In this document: in pieces, positions 23,279 to 31,836 of the stretch
Position numbering within the stretch: position 1 is the stretch's first letter
Layout of the letters: each line of letters starts with the position of its first letter
Assembly: GCF_027497215.1 (NCBI RefSeq)
Contig: NZ_CP114904.1
Span: 310,001 to 374,000, forward strand
DNA length: 64,000 bases
Origin: Micromonospora sp. WMMD812
GTDB taxonomy: Bacteria > Actinomycetota > Actinomycetes > Mycobacteriales > Micromonosporaceae
Direction of reading: 5' to 3'
Program-made: the position numbers and the translations under genes
The notes under the pieces: model-generated
Told to the model about the DNA's origin: nothing
Databases searched by the model: none
The model's input: only the letters and a program-made list of their open reading frames with translations

Positions 23279-23333
23279 AGCCTAACCATGCCGCCACCGG
23301 CGGGTCGGAGCCGAGATGTTGCCGCTTCCTTAC
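23279..23333 (-). promoter_or_regulatory. Promoter and direct repeat (site C) for the two-component operon
   Basis: On the minus strand GTAAG-GAAGCG-GCAAC occupies 23333-23318. A TAGGCT -10 is at 23284-23279, 33 bp downstream, matching the geometry of the other sites in this block. A separate TACGAT -10 for the rightward Hsp70-like gene lies at 23393-23398. Confidence 0.6.
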
Positions 23334-23441
23334 GGCCCGCCCGCCCGTCCGCTCCGAACTGACCGGCCGCTCAGCCGTCCGGCATGGGCTGCGTACGATG
23401 CGGGGTCGGACATCCCCTCGTCGCGGCGGAGGTATCGGTAG

Positions 23442-26396
23442 ATGGCAGGCCAGCACGAGGGCTTCGCCCTCGGTGTCGACCTCGGGACGTCCAACACCGT
23501 CGCCGTGCTGCGCTGGCCGGACGGGCGGACCCGTCCACTGTTGGTGGACGGCCAGCCGATCATGCCGTCCGGGGTGTACGCCGACCCGGACGGCGGGCTG
23601 CACGCCGGCCTGGACGCCCGCCGGCTGGCGCAGGGCGATCCCGCCCGGTTCGAGCCGAACCCGAAGCGCCGGATCGACGAGCCGAGCGTGCCCCTCGGCG
23701 ACCGGGCGTACGCCCCGGCGGAGCTGCTCGGCGCGGTGCTGCACGCGGTCGGCCGGGCCGCGGTCGCGGCGGTCGGCTTCCTGCCTCCGGCGGTGCTGAC
23801 CTGTCCGGCCGCCTGGGACGCGGCCCGCCGGCACGTGCTCGGCGACGCGCTGATGCGGGCCGGATGGCCGCAGGCGGCCGAGCACACGATGTCCGGCCCG
23901 ACGCCGCCCGGAACCCGGCTGCTCCGCGAACCGGTGGCCGCCGCCCGCTACTACACCGAGGTGCTTCGCCGCCCGGTGCCGGTCGGCGGCGCGGTCGCCG
24001 TCTTCGACTTCGGCGGCGGCACCCTGGACGTCGCGGTGGTCCGCAACGAGGGCTCCGACCCGTGGGGCGACTCCGGCTCGACCGTGGTCTCCTGCGGCGG
24101 CCTGCCCGACCTCGGCGGGCTCGATGTCGACGCGGCGTTGGTGGAGCGCGTCGGCGAGTTGGTCGCCGGGAAGCACCCGGAGCAGTGGGCGCGGCTGACC
24201 GCGCCGCGTGACGCCACCGCGCGGCGGGACCGCGTCCAGCTCTGGGACGAGGTCCGGGGCGCGAAGGAGATGCTCTCCCGCGCCACCGTCGCGCCGGTCG
24301 CGGTGCCCGGCGTGGCCGAGGCGGTGCGGCTCACCCGCGACGACGTGGAGCGGGCCGCCGCGCCGCTGCTGCACCGCGCGGTGGCCGCCGCCCGGGACGT
24401 CATCGGCGAGGCCGGGCTCGGCCCGGAGCAGCTCGCCGGGCTGTTCCTGGTCGGCGGATCGTCCCGGATACCGATGGTGGCCCGGATGCTGCACGCCGAC
24501 CTGGGAATCGCGCCGACCGTGCTGGAACAGCCGGAACTGCCGGTGGCCGAGGGGGCGCTCACCGACCTGCCGCAGCGCCGCGGGGCCCGGCCCGCCCAGC
24601 CGGTCCCGAACCCGCCGGCACCCGTCGAGCCGGTCCCGGCCACCACCCTCGCGAACGCGGGCTCGGGCGCGACCGTCCCGGACGCGGCGTCGGGCACGAC
24701 CGTCGCGGCGGGTCCGGCCGGGACGCTGGCGGACAGCGGACCAGATGCGACGGTGCCGGGAACCGGACCGACGGGCGGGCCGGGCGCGACCGTTGCGGCG
24801 GCGACCCTGGCGGCCACGCTGCCGGCCGGCAACGGCGTCCGGCCGACCCTCGCCGATCTGCCCGGCGCCACGACTCCGGTGTCCGGCCCCGCCCCGGTGT
24901 CGGCGCCGCCGTTCGGCCCCGGGTACCCGTACCCCGTCGCCGGCCCGATGTCCCCGCCCGCCGGCCCGGTGCCGCCGCCCCGCGGTCCGGTGTCCGCGCC
25001 GCCCTCCGGTCACCCGGCCGGGCTGCCCGCCGGCCGTCGGCGCCGGGCCTGGTGGATCGGGCTCGGCGGCGTCCTCGCCCTCGCCGGCGTGGCCGCCGCC
25101 GCCGTGCTCTACCTGACCCGCGATCCCTACCCGGGTCTGGAGTTCGAGGAGGCCGTGCGGCAGATCGCCCGGCCGGAGGCCGGCGACGAGCGGCCCACCG
25201 GCATGTGGACGGCGGTGCTCGGCGACCGCGCCTATCTCGCGTACCAGCGGGCCGACGACCAGCTGGAGGTGGCCGCGGTCGACGCCGGCACCGGCGACGA
25301 GGTGTGGCGCGAACCGACCGGGATCGCCGCCGACGACTGGGAACGGGTCGTCGCGGTCCCGGGCGCGGTGGCGGTCTACGCCGACGCGCCGGGCGACAGC
25401 ACCCCGCGTGAGCTGGTGATCCTGGACGGCGCGTCCGGGAAGCGGCTCTGGAACCGTCCTGTCCGGGGCGACGACGAGGTGTTCTTCACCGATCGGGTGG
25501 CGGTGCTGGTCGACCGGACCGAGCACCGGCTGGTCGGCCTGGGGTTGAACGACGGCCGGGAACGGTGGAGCGAGCCCAACCCGAAGGACCGGTACGACAG
25601 CGCCCGCACCACCGTGCTGCCGGTGAGCACGGAGAAGGCGGCCGGCGGGCCGGCGTACCTCGACGGCGCGGCCCGCGACCCGTGGCACGGGAAGCAGGGC
25701 CGGCGGTTGGTGCAGGTCGGCGCGGACCGGTCGGTGCGGCTGGTCGACATGGACAGCGGCGACATCGTCCGCAGCTGGGGGAACGTGGCGGACCTCGACG
25801 ACCTCGTGGCGGCGCACGAGGACCGGCTCTACGTGGCGAACGACGACGGCGGCTACCAACTGCTCGCGTACGACCTGAACTCGTCGGCGAAGCCGGCCGT
25901 GCTCCACCGCGCGCCGGACGAACGGAGTCGGCCGAAGGCGTTGGTGGCCTGCGGCGAGCACCGGGCCTGCCTGCTGGAAGTGCCGGACGCCGAGGCCGCG
26001 CGGACCCAGGTGGTGGCGGCGAGCGAGCAGGACGGTTCGGTCACGTGGGCGGCGCCGAACGCCACCGCGCTGGTGGCGCTCGGCGAGCGCCTGCTCGTCC
26101 GGCGCACCGACCCGTCCGCCAGTGGCACCGTCTTCGACGTCGCCGGCAAGGCGGTGCTGCGCGACCGCGACGGCGTGGCGGTGCGGCTCGACGCCGGGAA
26201 CCTGCTGGTGTTCGCGAAGACGCCGAGCACCATCGAGGAGGACCGCAGCGTCGCCGGGGTGTGGGCCGCGACCGGGGAGGTGTCGGAGCTGGGCGAGCTG
26301 AAGGACGTCCGCAGCGCGACCTGCTCGTGGAACACCCGGGTCATCGCCTGCGGCTCGGAGAAGGACTTCGTGCTGTACCGCCTCGCCGCGGAGTGA
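23442..26396 (+). CDS. Hsp70-like ATPase fused through a TM segment to a PQQ-type beta-propeller
   Basis: The 984-residue protein begins with an actin-fold Hsp70-like ATPase: phosphate-1 motif LGVDLGTSNTVAVLRW, TCPAAWDAARRHVL, phosphate-2 VAVFDFGGGTLDVAVV, and LFLVGGSSRIPMVARML. It lacks the peptide-binding domain. A Pro/Ala/Thr-rich linker (about residues 385-530) leads to RRRR and one TM helix (about 537-555). The last roughly 425 residues form WD/PQQ-like repeats (EVWREPTG, KRLWNRPV, RERWSEPN, SVTWAAPN), predicted to lie outside the cell. The layout suggests an envelope sensor or scaffold whose cytoplasmic ATPase responds to external ligand. ATG 23442 lies downstream of a TACGAT -10. Function unknown. 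Confidence 0.88.
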   Translation: MAGQHEGFALGVDLGTSNTVAVLRWPDGRTRPLLVDGQPIMPSGVYADPDGGLHAGLDARRLAQGDPARFEPNPKRRIDEPSVPLGDRAYAPAELLGAVLHAVGRAAVAAVGFLPPAVLTCPAAWDAARRHVLGDALMRAGWPQAAEHTMSGPTPPGTRLLREPVAAARYYTEVLRRPVPVGGAVAVFDFGGGTLDVAVVRNEGSDPWGDSGSTVVSCGGLPDLGGLDVDAALVERVGELVAGKHPEQWARLTAPRDATARRDRVQLWDEVRGAKEMLSRATVAPVAVPGVAEAVRLTRDDVERAAAPLLHRAVAAARDVIGEAGLGPEQLAGLFLVGGSSRIPMVARMLHADLGIAPTVLEQPELPVAEGALTDLPQRRGARPAQPVPNPPAPVEPVPATTLANAGSGATVPDAASGTTVAAGPAGTLADSGPDATVPGTGPTGGPGATVAAATLAATLPAGNGVRPTLADLPGATTPVSGPAPVSAPPFGPGYPYPVAGPMSPPAGPVPPPRGPVSAPPSGHPAGLPAGRRRRAWWIGLGGVLALAGVAAAAVLYLTRDPYPGLEFEEAVRQIARPEAGDERPTGMWTAVLGDRAYLAYQRADDQLEVAAVDAGTGDEVWREPTGIAADDWERVVAVPGAVAVYADAPGDSTPRELVILDGASGKRLWNRPVRGDDEVFFTDRVAVLVDRTEHRLVGLGLNDGRERWSEPNPKDRYDSARTTVLPVSTEKAAGGPAYLDGAARDPWHGKQGRRLVQVGADRSVRLVDMDSGDIVRSWGNVADLDDLVAAHEDRLYVANDDGGYQLLAYDLNSSAKPAVLHRAPDERSRPKALVACGEHRACLLEVPDAEAARTQVVAASEQDGSVTWAAPNATALVALGERLLVRRTDPSASGTVFDVAGKAVLRDRDGVAVRLDAGNLLVFAKTPSTIEEDRSVAGVWAATGEVSELGELKDVRSATCSWNTRVIACGSEKDFVLYRLAAE

Positions 26397-26452
26397 CCGT
26401 GAGCCGCGGCCAAGGGTGATCCACTCGAGGTCGGCGTACCGGAGTCGATCAT

Positions 26453-26486
26453 GCCCCGCCGGGGGTTCACGCGCACCCGCCGGGGC
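26453..26486. terminator. Bidirectional hairpin between convergent genes
   Basis: GCCCCGCCGGG at 26453-26463 pairs with 26476-26486 with one mismatch. It lies between the Hsp70-like gene (+) and the alpha-galactosidase gene (-), and can serve both. Confidence 0.5.
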
Positions 26487-26494
26487 GACGGTGG

Positions 26495-28579
26495 CTATTC
26501 GCGGTGCAGGACCACGAGGTCGGCGTCGTGGTCCTGCGTCCACTGGACCGGCAGCCCGACCGCGGTGAGGTGGCTGCCGGAGTAGTGCCGGTCGTCGTGC
26601 CGGTACGTCCCGTCCGGCTCGAGGCCGCGCAGCGGCAGCCGGACCGGGCGGGACGGCAGCTGCCCGGGGCCGTCCGACCGGCCGGTGTGCCAGGCCAGGA
26701 CGACCACGGTGCGCCGGTCGGGGGAGGTGTACTGCACCGCGCAGCGGGCCTGGTCGGGCCCGCCGATCAGGTGCACCTCCCCGTGCGTGACCACCTCGCG
26801 GATCTCCTTGTACCGGGCGATCCAGCCGGCGGCCTCGGCCCGCTGCTCCGGCGTCCAGTGCCGGATGTCCGCGCCGACGCCGAGCACGCCGGCCATCGCC
26901 AGGACGAACCGGAACGCCAGCGAGCGCGGTCGCGGGTCGAAGATCCCGGGCGCGTCGGTCACCCAGGAGCTGAGCAGGTGCGGGGCATTGGCGTGCAGGA
27001 AGCCGTGCTGGATGGCCAGCCGGTCCAGCGGGGCCGTGTTGTCACTGGGCCAGAAGATGTCGGCCCGGGCGGCCATCGCCAGGTCGGTGCGCGCGCCACC
27101 ACCCGCGCAGGACTCGATCAGCACGTCCGGGTGGTCCCGGCGCAGCCGCTCGTAGATCCGGTGCAGGTTGGTCACGTGCGCGCCGTCCAGGTCGACCGGC
27201 CGGTCCGCGCCGGCCCGGCCCGGTTCGGTACGCGGCCGGTTGAAGTCCCACTTCAGGTAGCCGATGTCGTACCGGCGCAGCAGGCCGTCAATCGTGCCGT
27301 GGACGAACTGGGCGACCTCCGGCCGGCCCAGGTCCAGCAGGTACTGGTTGCGGATCGGGGTCAGCGGCCGGCCGTCCACGGCGTACACCCAGTCGGGATG
27401 CGCCGCGTAGAGCCGGGAGCGGGGGCTGACGCACTCCGGCTCCACCCAGAGCCCGAAGCGCAGCCCCAGCGCGCGCACGTCCGCGATGAACGCGTCGAAG
27501 CCGTCCGGGAAGCCGGCCGGGTCGGGCGTCCAGTCACCGAGGCCGGTGGTGTCGTCGACGCGGCCGAGGAACCAGCCGTCGTCCACCACGAACGTCTCCA
27601 CCCCGAGGTCGGCAGCGATCCGGGCCAGCGCGAGCTGGCTGGCCGCGTCCACGTCGAAGTAGGTCGCCTCCCAGGAGTTGTAGAGCACCGGCCGCGGCGT
27701 CAGCCGGTCACCGGCGAGCGTCCGCTGGTAGTGGTGCCACACCCGCGCCAGCCCGCCGAGCCCCTGCGCGCTGTACGCCCCGGCCACCTCCGGCAGGGTC
27801 AGTTCACCGCCGGCCGGCAGCTCCAGCGGGCCGTCCGCGAGTCGCCGTCCGGCCCGGACCCGGGTGAGCCCGCCGGTGTCCCGCTCCGCGATGATCTCCC
27901 AGGAGCCGGTCCAGGCCACCGAGACGCCCCAGGTGGGTCCGTCCGGCTCGGCGCGGTCGCGGACCGCCAGCCACGGCACGTGCAGGTGGCCGGGGACGCC
28001 CTGGTTGCTACCGATGGTGAAGGCGCCGTGGCCGAGGTCGACGTGGTCGAGTTGGAACTCCTGCGACCACTGCCCCCACTGGTGGCTGAGCAGCGCGCCG
28101 TGCGGCGTCGGGACGCAGAAGCCGGCCGAGCCGGCGCGCACCAGCCGCAGCGACTCCGCGCCGTCGTTGGTCAGCTCGACCCACCGGCGTACGACGTCGG
28201 TGCCGGCCGGCACCGCGTACCGCAGCACGGCACGCAGCCCGGTGACCGGGTCGGCGAAGGTGACCGCGAGCGTGCCCGCGGCCGGATCGTGGGCGGCCTC
28301 GACGAAGCCGAAGGCCACCCGCCGATGCCCGGTCGTGGTCTCCACCACCAGGTCCGCGCCGGTGAACGGCCGGTCGGCGTCGGTGGCGTACTCGACCGGC
28401 GCGGCGTCGCCGGCGGTGAGGAACGGCACCGGGCCGTCGTACGCCACCGGGGAGGGGCCGTCGCCGACCCCGTGCGGACCCCACGCGTCCAGTTCCAGCC
28501 AGCGTTCGTGCGCCGGCAGCGTCACGGCGTACTCGGTGTGCGCGCCGCGCAGCGTCCAGCGCCGGGCTGCCGAAGTCAT
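26495..28579 (-). CDS. Alpha-galactosidase, glycoside hydrolase family 36
   Basis: The 694-residue enzyme cleaves terminal alpha-galactosides (raffinose, melibiose, stachyose). It has the GH36 N-terminal beta-sandwich, then FVVDDGWFLGR. The catalytic nucleophile is Asp445 in GYLKWDFNRP. ESCAGGGARTDLAM follows, and the acid/base is Asp513 in FWPSDNTAPLDR. There is no signal peptide, so it acts in the cytoplasm on sugar taken up by the ABC transporter whose genes precede it. ATG 28579 with GAGGGAG is preferred; the ORF further upstream is antisense to the permease region. The galactose released feeds the divergent oxidative pathway. Confidence 0.94.
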   Translation of the reverse strand: MTSAARRWTLRGAHTEYAVTLPAHERWLELDAWGPHGVGDGPSPVAYDGPVPFLTAGDAAPVEYATDADRPFTGADLVVETTTGHRRVAFGFVEAAHDPAAGTLAVTFADPVTGLRAVLRYAVPAGTDVVRRWVELTNDGAESLRLVRAGSAGFCVPTPHGALLSHQWGQWSQEFQLDHVDLGHGAFTIGSNQGVPGHLHVPWLAVRDRAEPDGPTWGVSVAWTGSWEIIAERDTGGLTRVRAGRRLADGPLELPAGGELTLPEVAGAYSAQGLGGLARVWHHYQRTLAGDRLTPRPVLYNSWEATYFDVDAASQLALARIAADLGVETFVVDDGWFLGRVDDTTGLGDWTPDPAGFPDGFDAFIADVRALGLRFGLWVEPECVSPRSRLYAAHPDWVYAVDGRPLTPIRNQYLLDLGRPEVAQFVHGTIDGLLRRYDIGYLKWDFNRPRTEPGRAGADRPVDLDGAHVTNLHRIYERLRRDHPDVLIESCAGGGARTDLAMAARADIFWPSDNTAPLDRLAIQHGFLHANAPHLLSSWVTDAPGIFDPRPRSLAFRFVLAMAGVLGVGADIRHWTPEQRAEAAGWIARYKEIREVVTHGEVHLIGGPDQARCAVQYTSPDRRTVVVLAWHTGRSDGPGQLPSRPVRLPLRGLEPDGTYRHDDRHYSGSHLTAVGLPVQWTQDHDADLVVLHRE

Positions 28580-28600
28580 GGCGTCTCCCTCGGTCGGGAC

Positions 28601-28633
28601 GGCTCGCAGGACCGCCTCGCTCCGCGCGCTCAC
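28601..28633 (-). repeat. Dispersed repeat, diverged copy R4
   Basis: On the minus strand it reads GTGAGCGCGCGGAGCGAGG and ends CTGCGAGCC. The permease stop codon is bases 2-4, as in copies R1-R3. It occupies most of the gap between the permease and alpha-galactosidase genes. Confidence 0.62.
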
Positions 28634-29454
28634 TTGACCGCCCCGATCGCCAGGCCGGAGACGAAGTGCCGCTGGAATCGCAGGAAGACCGCCACCGTCG
28701 GGACCGCGGCGATCACCGTGCCGGCGGCGATCACGCTCCACGACGAGACGAACTGGCCCTGGAGCGCGAGCAGCGCCGGGGTGACCGGCATCTTGTCGTC
28801 GGTGCGCAGCACGGTGATGGACCAGAGCAGATCGTTGAAGATCCAGGTGAAGGAGAGCGCACCGAGCGCGGCCAGGGCCGGGCGGGTGAGCGGCAGCATC
28901 ACCCGGGCGAAGATCTGGGCCGGGCCGGCGCCGTCGATGGTCGCCGCCTCCTGGATCTCGTTGGGCAGGTCGCGCATGAAGCCGTGCAGGACGAAGGTGT
29001 AGAAGCCCAGCCCGAAGCCGACCTGCACCGCGATCAGCGCCCACAGCGTGTCGTACAGGCCGGTCAGCTCGCTGAACTTCTGCACCGGGATGAGCAGGAT
29101 CTGCGGCGGCAGCAGGTTGCCGGCGAGCATCAGCAGCAGGATGGTCCGCCGGCCGGGGATCCGGTAGCGGCTGAGCGCGAACGCCGCCAGCGCCGCCAGC
29201 AGCAGGCTCAGCGCCACCGACGGGATCGTCACCAGCATGCTGTTGATCAGAGCCTGCAGTTCGCCGCCGTCCGTCCACGCCTGGCGGTACGTGTCGAGCG
29301 TGAACGAGTGCGGCAGGCTGCCCACCCCGTTGGCGGCGATGTCGTCGAAGCTACGGGTGGACATCACGATCACCCAGAGCACCGGCCCGAGCCAGAGCAG
29401 CGACAGCAGGGTCATGCCGGTGTGGAACACCCCGGTACGGAGCTTGCGGATCAC
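28630..29454 (-). CDS. Carbohydrate ABC transporter permease (MalG type)
   Basis: The 274-residue inner-membrane permease has six TM helices and the EAA loop EIQEAATIDGAGPAQIFARVMLP, the coupling site for the ATPase. No ATPase gene is in the window, so a shared MsiK-like ATPase is likely, as is usual in actinobacteria. GTG start in a GTGA overlap with the partner permease gene. The start given replaces a much longer antisense-like frame. It forms the membrane pore with the upstream MalF-type subunit for alpha-galactoside import. Confidence 0.92.
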   Translation of the reverse strand: MIRKLRTGVFHTGMTLLSLLWLGPVLWVIVMSTRSFDDIAANGVGSLPHSFTLDTYRQAWTDGGELQALINSMLVTIPSVALSLLLAALAAFALSRYRIPGRRTILLLMLAGNLLPPQILLIPVQKFSELTGLYDTLWALIAVQVGFGLGFYTFVLHGFMRDLPNEIQEAATIDGAGPAQIFARVMLPLTRPALAALGALSFTWIFNDLLWSITVLRTDDKMPVTPALLALQGQFVSSWSVIAAGTVIAAVPTVAVFLRFQRHFVSGLAIGAVK

Positions 29455-30395
29455 GCTTCCTCCCGGAACGCACGGACGAGGTAGCCGAGGATGACCGCCA
29501 ACGCGAGCACGAAGATCACCACGGCGATCGCGGAGGCGTACCCCAGCCGAAGGCTCTGGAAGGCGGCCGAGTACATGTACGTGCTGAGCAGCTCGGACGA
29601 GTGGTAGGGGCCGCCCCGGGTCAGGGACCAGACGATGTCGAACGAGCGCAGCGAGTCGATCACGATGACCGACAGCACGACCGCGTTGACGCCCTTGAGC
29701 TGGGGCACGGTGACGTACCAGAGCCGCTGCCACGCGTTCGCCCCGTCCATCCGGGCGGCCTCGTGCAGCGCCGGGTCGATTGCCTTGAGGCCGGCGAGGA
29801 AGAGCACCATCACGTAGCCGATCTGCCGCCACAGCGCGGGCAGGATCACCGCGTAGAGCGCGGTCTCCGGGTCGGCGAGCCACGGCCGGATGAGTTGCTC
29901 CAGCCCGACCGCGCGCAGGATCGAGTCGGCCAGCCCGTCGGGCTGGTAGAAGACCCGCCAGACCAGCGCGGTCACCACCAGCGAGAAGACCACCGGGGTG
30001 AAGAGCGCCGCCCGGTAGAAGCCGACCCACCGGCGGTCCTTCTGCAGCAGCAGCGCCATCCCGAAGCCGCCGACGACGGAGAGCCCGCCGAACAGCACCA
30101 GCCAGATGACCGTGTTGACCAGGGCGCCGCGGAAGGTGGCGTCGCCGGCCAACTCCACGTAGTTGTCGACGCCGACGAACTGCGGCGGCGTCTGGCCGTC
30201 CCAGCGGGTCAGCGAGAACCAGAAGCCCTGGAGCGCCGGCCAGAACACCCAGATGCTCTCGACCGCGAAGGGCACCAGCACGAACGCCGCCAGCAGCGGC
30301 GACAGTCGAGCCGACCGTCGCCGCCGCCGGGGTGTGCCGGCCATCCCGGGCGCGGTCGCCCGGGATGCGTCGGCCTTGGTTGCCACGTCTGTCAC
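29451..30395 (-). CDS. Carbohydrate ABC transporter permease (MalF type)
   Basis: The 314-residue permease has a basic cytoplasmic N-terminus (PRRRRRS), six TM helices, and the EAA loop LHEAARMDGANAWQRLWYVTVPQL. It starts at GTG 30395, two bases past the stop of the binding-protein gene. It pairs with the MalG-type subunit and the lipoprotein in a classical CUT1-type importer. Confidence 0.92.
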   Translation of the reverse strand: MTDVATKADASRATAPGMAGTPRRRRRSARLSPLLAAFVLVPFAVESIWVFWPALQGFWFSLTRWDGQTPPQFVGVDNYVELAGDATFRGALVNTVIWLVLFGGLSVVGGFGMALLLQKDRRWVGFYRAALFTPVVFSLVVTALVWRVFYQPDGLADSILRAVGLEQLIRPWLADPETALYAVILPALWRQIGYVMVLFLAGLKAIDPALHEAARMDGANAWQRLWYVTVPQLKGVNAVVLSVIVIDSLRSFDIVWSLTRGGPYHSSELLSTYMYSAAFQSLRLGYASAIAVVIFVLALAVILGYLVRAFREEA

Positions 30396-30396
30396 G

Positions 30397-31692
30397 TCAG
30401 CCCTTGAATACCTTCTCGGCCCCGGCCTGCCACTCGCGCAGGATCGCGTCGATCTGGTCGGGATTGTCGATGAACTTGGTCAGCGCCGTGTCCGCGGTGG
30501 GCTGGAGCGCGTCGCTGGAGTCGCGGTTGAAGAACTGGGTCAGCTCCGCGGCGCTCGCCAGCATCGCCTTGCCCTTGCTCACCAGCGGTGAGTCGGAGGT
30601 CTTGGCCTTCGAGTGGACCGGCAGCACGATCCCGGAGCTGGACTTCACGTACTCCTCCTGCGCCTCGACGGAGGCGAGGTAGGTGAGCAGCGCCTTGGTG
30701 CCGGCCGTGTTCTTCGTCTTGGCGCTGGCGAAGAAGCCGTCGGTCGGGGCCTCCTCGGCCACCGGGACGGCCGGGTCGATGATCGGGAACCGGAAGAAGT
30801 CCAGGTCGCCCAGGGCGTCCTTCGGAGCGGCGTCGGCGAAGAACGTGCCGATCAGGAACATGCCCGTCTTGCCGGCGAGCAGCGCGGTGGTCGCCTCCTG
30901 GAACGGGTACGCCTTGCCCTTCGGGTCGAAGTACGGCAGCGCCTCGCGCCAGCGGGTGAAGACCGCCTTGACCCTCGGGTCGTCGAAGCGCTGCTTGCCC
31001 GCCAGCAGTTCGCGGTGGAACGGCGCCCCGTTGATCCGGATGTTCAGGTAGTCGAACCAGGCCGAGGCGACCCAGGGGGTGTCGCCGAGGCCGATGCCGA
31101 TCGGCGGGACGCCCTTGCCCTTGATGGTCTCGCAGAGGGTCAGGAACTCGGCCCAGGTCTTCGGCTCCTGGACGCCCCACTTGGCGAAGTTGCTCTTGCG
31201 GTAGAAGAAGCCCCACCAGTAGTTGGTCTGCGGCACGAAGACCTGCTTGCCGGAGGCGTCGGTGGAGAGGGTCTTCAGCGACTGCGGGAACTCGCCGAGC
31301 CCCTGCCAGACGTCGGAGACGTCGAGCAGCAGGCCCTTGCTGGCGTAGTCGTTGGCGACCGAGCCCGCGTACCAGGTGTAGAGGTCCGGCGGGTTAGCGG
31401 AGGTCAGGTAGGTCGGCAGCTGGGTGCGGAAGGTCTCCGAGGCGATCGTGTTGACCGACGCGGTGCCCTTGCCCTGCTTGTTGAAGCTGTCGATCAGCGT
31501 CTCGATCGCCGTCTTGGCCTGCGGCGACGAGAGGTTGGACTGGAGGGTCACGGTGCCGGAGGCGCCGCCGCCGGCCGGCCCGCTGGCGGAGCTGGCACAG
31601 GCGGACAGCAGCGGGCCGGCGCCGAGCACGCCCAGGCCGGCGAGTCCGAGGTGGCCGAGGAGCCGGCGTCGGCCGGGGTCGAAGTCGGTCAC
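30397..31692 (-). CDS. Sugar-binding lipoprotein of ABC transporter (CUT1)
   Basis: The 431-residue extracellular solute-binding protein (family 1) has an N-terminal PGRRRLLGHLG Tat-like motif, a hydrophobic stretch and a lipobox ending LLSAC near residue 32. It is therefore anchored outside the membrane. The mature part shows the usual pattern (TLQSNLSSPQAKTAIE, PDLYTWYAGSVANDYAS, GKTGMFLIGTFFADAAP). GTG 31692 with GGAAGGGA is chosen over the longer frame, which crosses the divergent promoter. It leads the uptake operon and is expected to bind alpha-galactosides, inferred from GH36 in the same operon. Confidence 0.93.
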   Translation of the reverse strand: MTDFDPGRRRLLGHLGLAGLGVLGAGPLLSACASSASGPAGGGASGTVTLQSNLSSPQAKTAIETLIDSFNKQGKGTASVNTIASETFRTQLPTYLTSANPPDLYTWYAGSVANDYASKGLLLDVSDVWQGLGEFPQSLKTLSTDASGKQVFVPQTNYWWGFFYRKSNFAKWGVQEPKTWAEFLTLCETIKGKGVPPIGIGLGDTPWVASAWFDYLNIRINGAPFHRELLAGKQRFDDPRVKAVFTRWREALPYFDPKGKAYPFQEATTALLAGKTGMFLIGTFFADAAPKDALGDLDFFRFPIIDPAVPVAEEAPTDGFFASAKTKNTAGTKALLTYLASVEAQEEYVKSSSGIVLPVHSKAKTSDSPLVSKGKAMLASAAELTQFFNRDSSDALQPTADTALTKFIDNPDQIDAILREWQAGAEKVFKG

Positions 31693-31836
31693 GGGGGGTC
31701 CCTTCCTATCGACACGCTGCGTAACGTGGCTGTGTGTCGGTGGTGTGAACGATGTGACCAGAAGGTTGCATCCGGCTCGCCTGACTGTCAAGATGTATTC
31801 GTAATTAATGGTTAAACGGCTGCCTGTGGGGTGTTG
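31693..31836. promoter_or_regulatory. Divergent promoter/operator of the alpha-galactoside locus
   Basis: The region is strikingly AT-rich at 31790-31815 (GTATTCGTAATTAATGG), with a central TAATTA palindrome. A minus-strand TTGACA (31791-31786) followed 18 bp later by AACCTT could be the binding-protein promoter. TGGT...ACCA at 31741-31760 is another candidate operator half-pair. The GntR/FadR-type regulator encoded at 32633 is the obvious candidate to bind here. Confidence 0.55.

Noticed and set aside
23175..26543. Very long antisense open frame (over 1,100 codons) opposite the Hsp70-like gene
   Set aside because: Composition is Arg/Gly/His-rich as expected for a shadow of GC-biased codons; no motif or SD, and it overlaps two well-supported genes.
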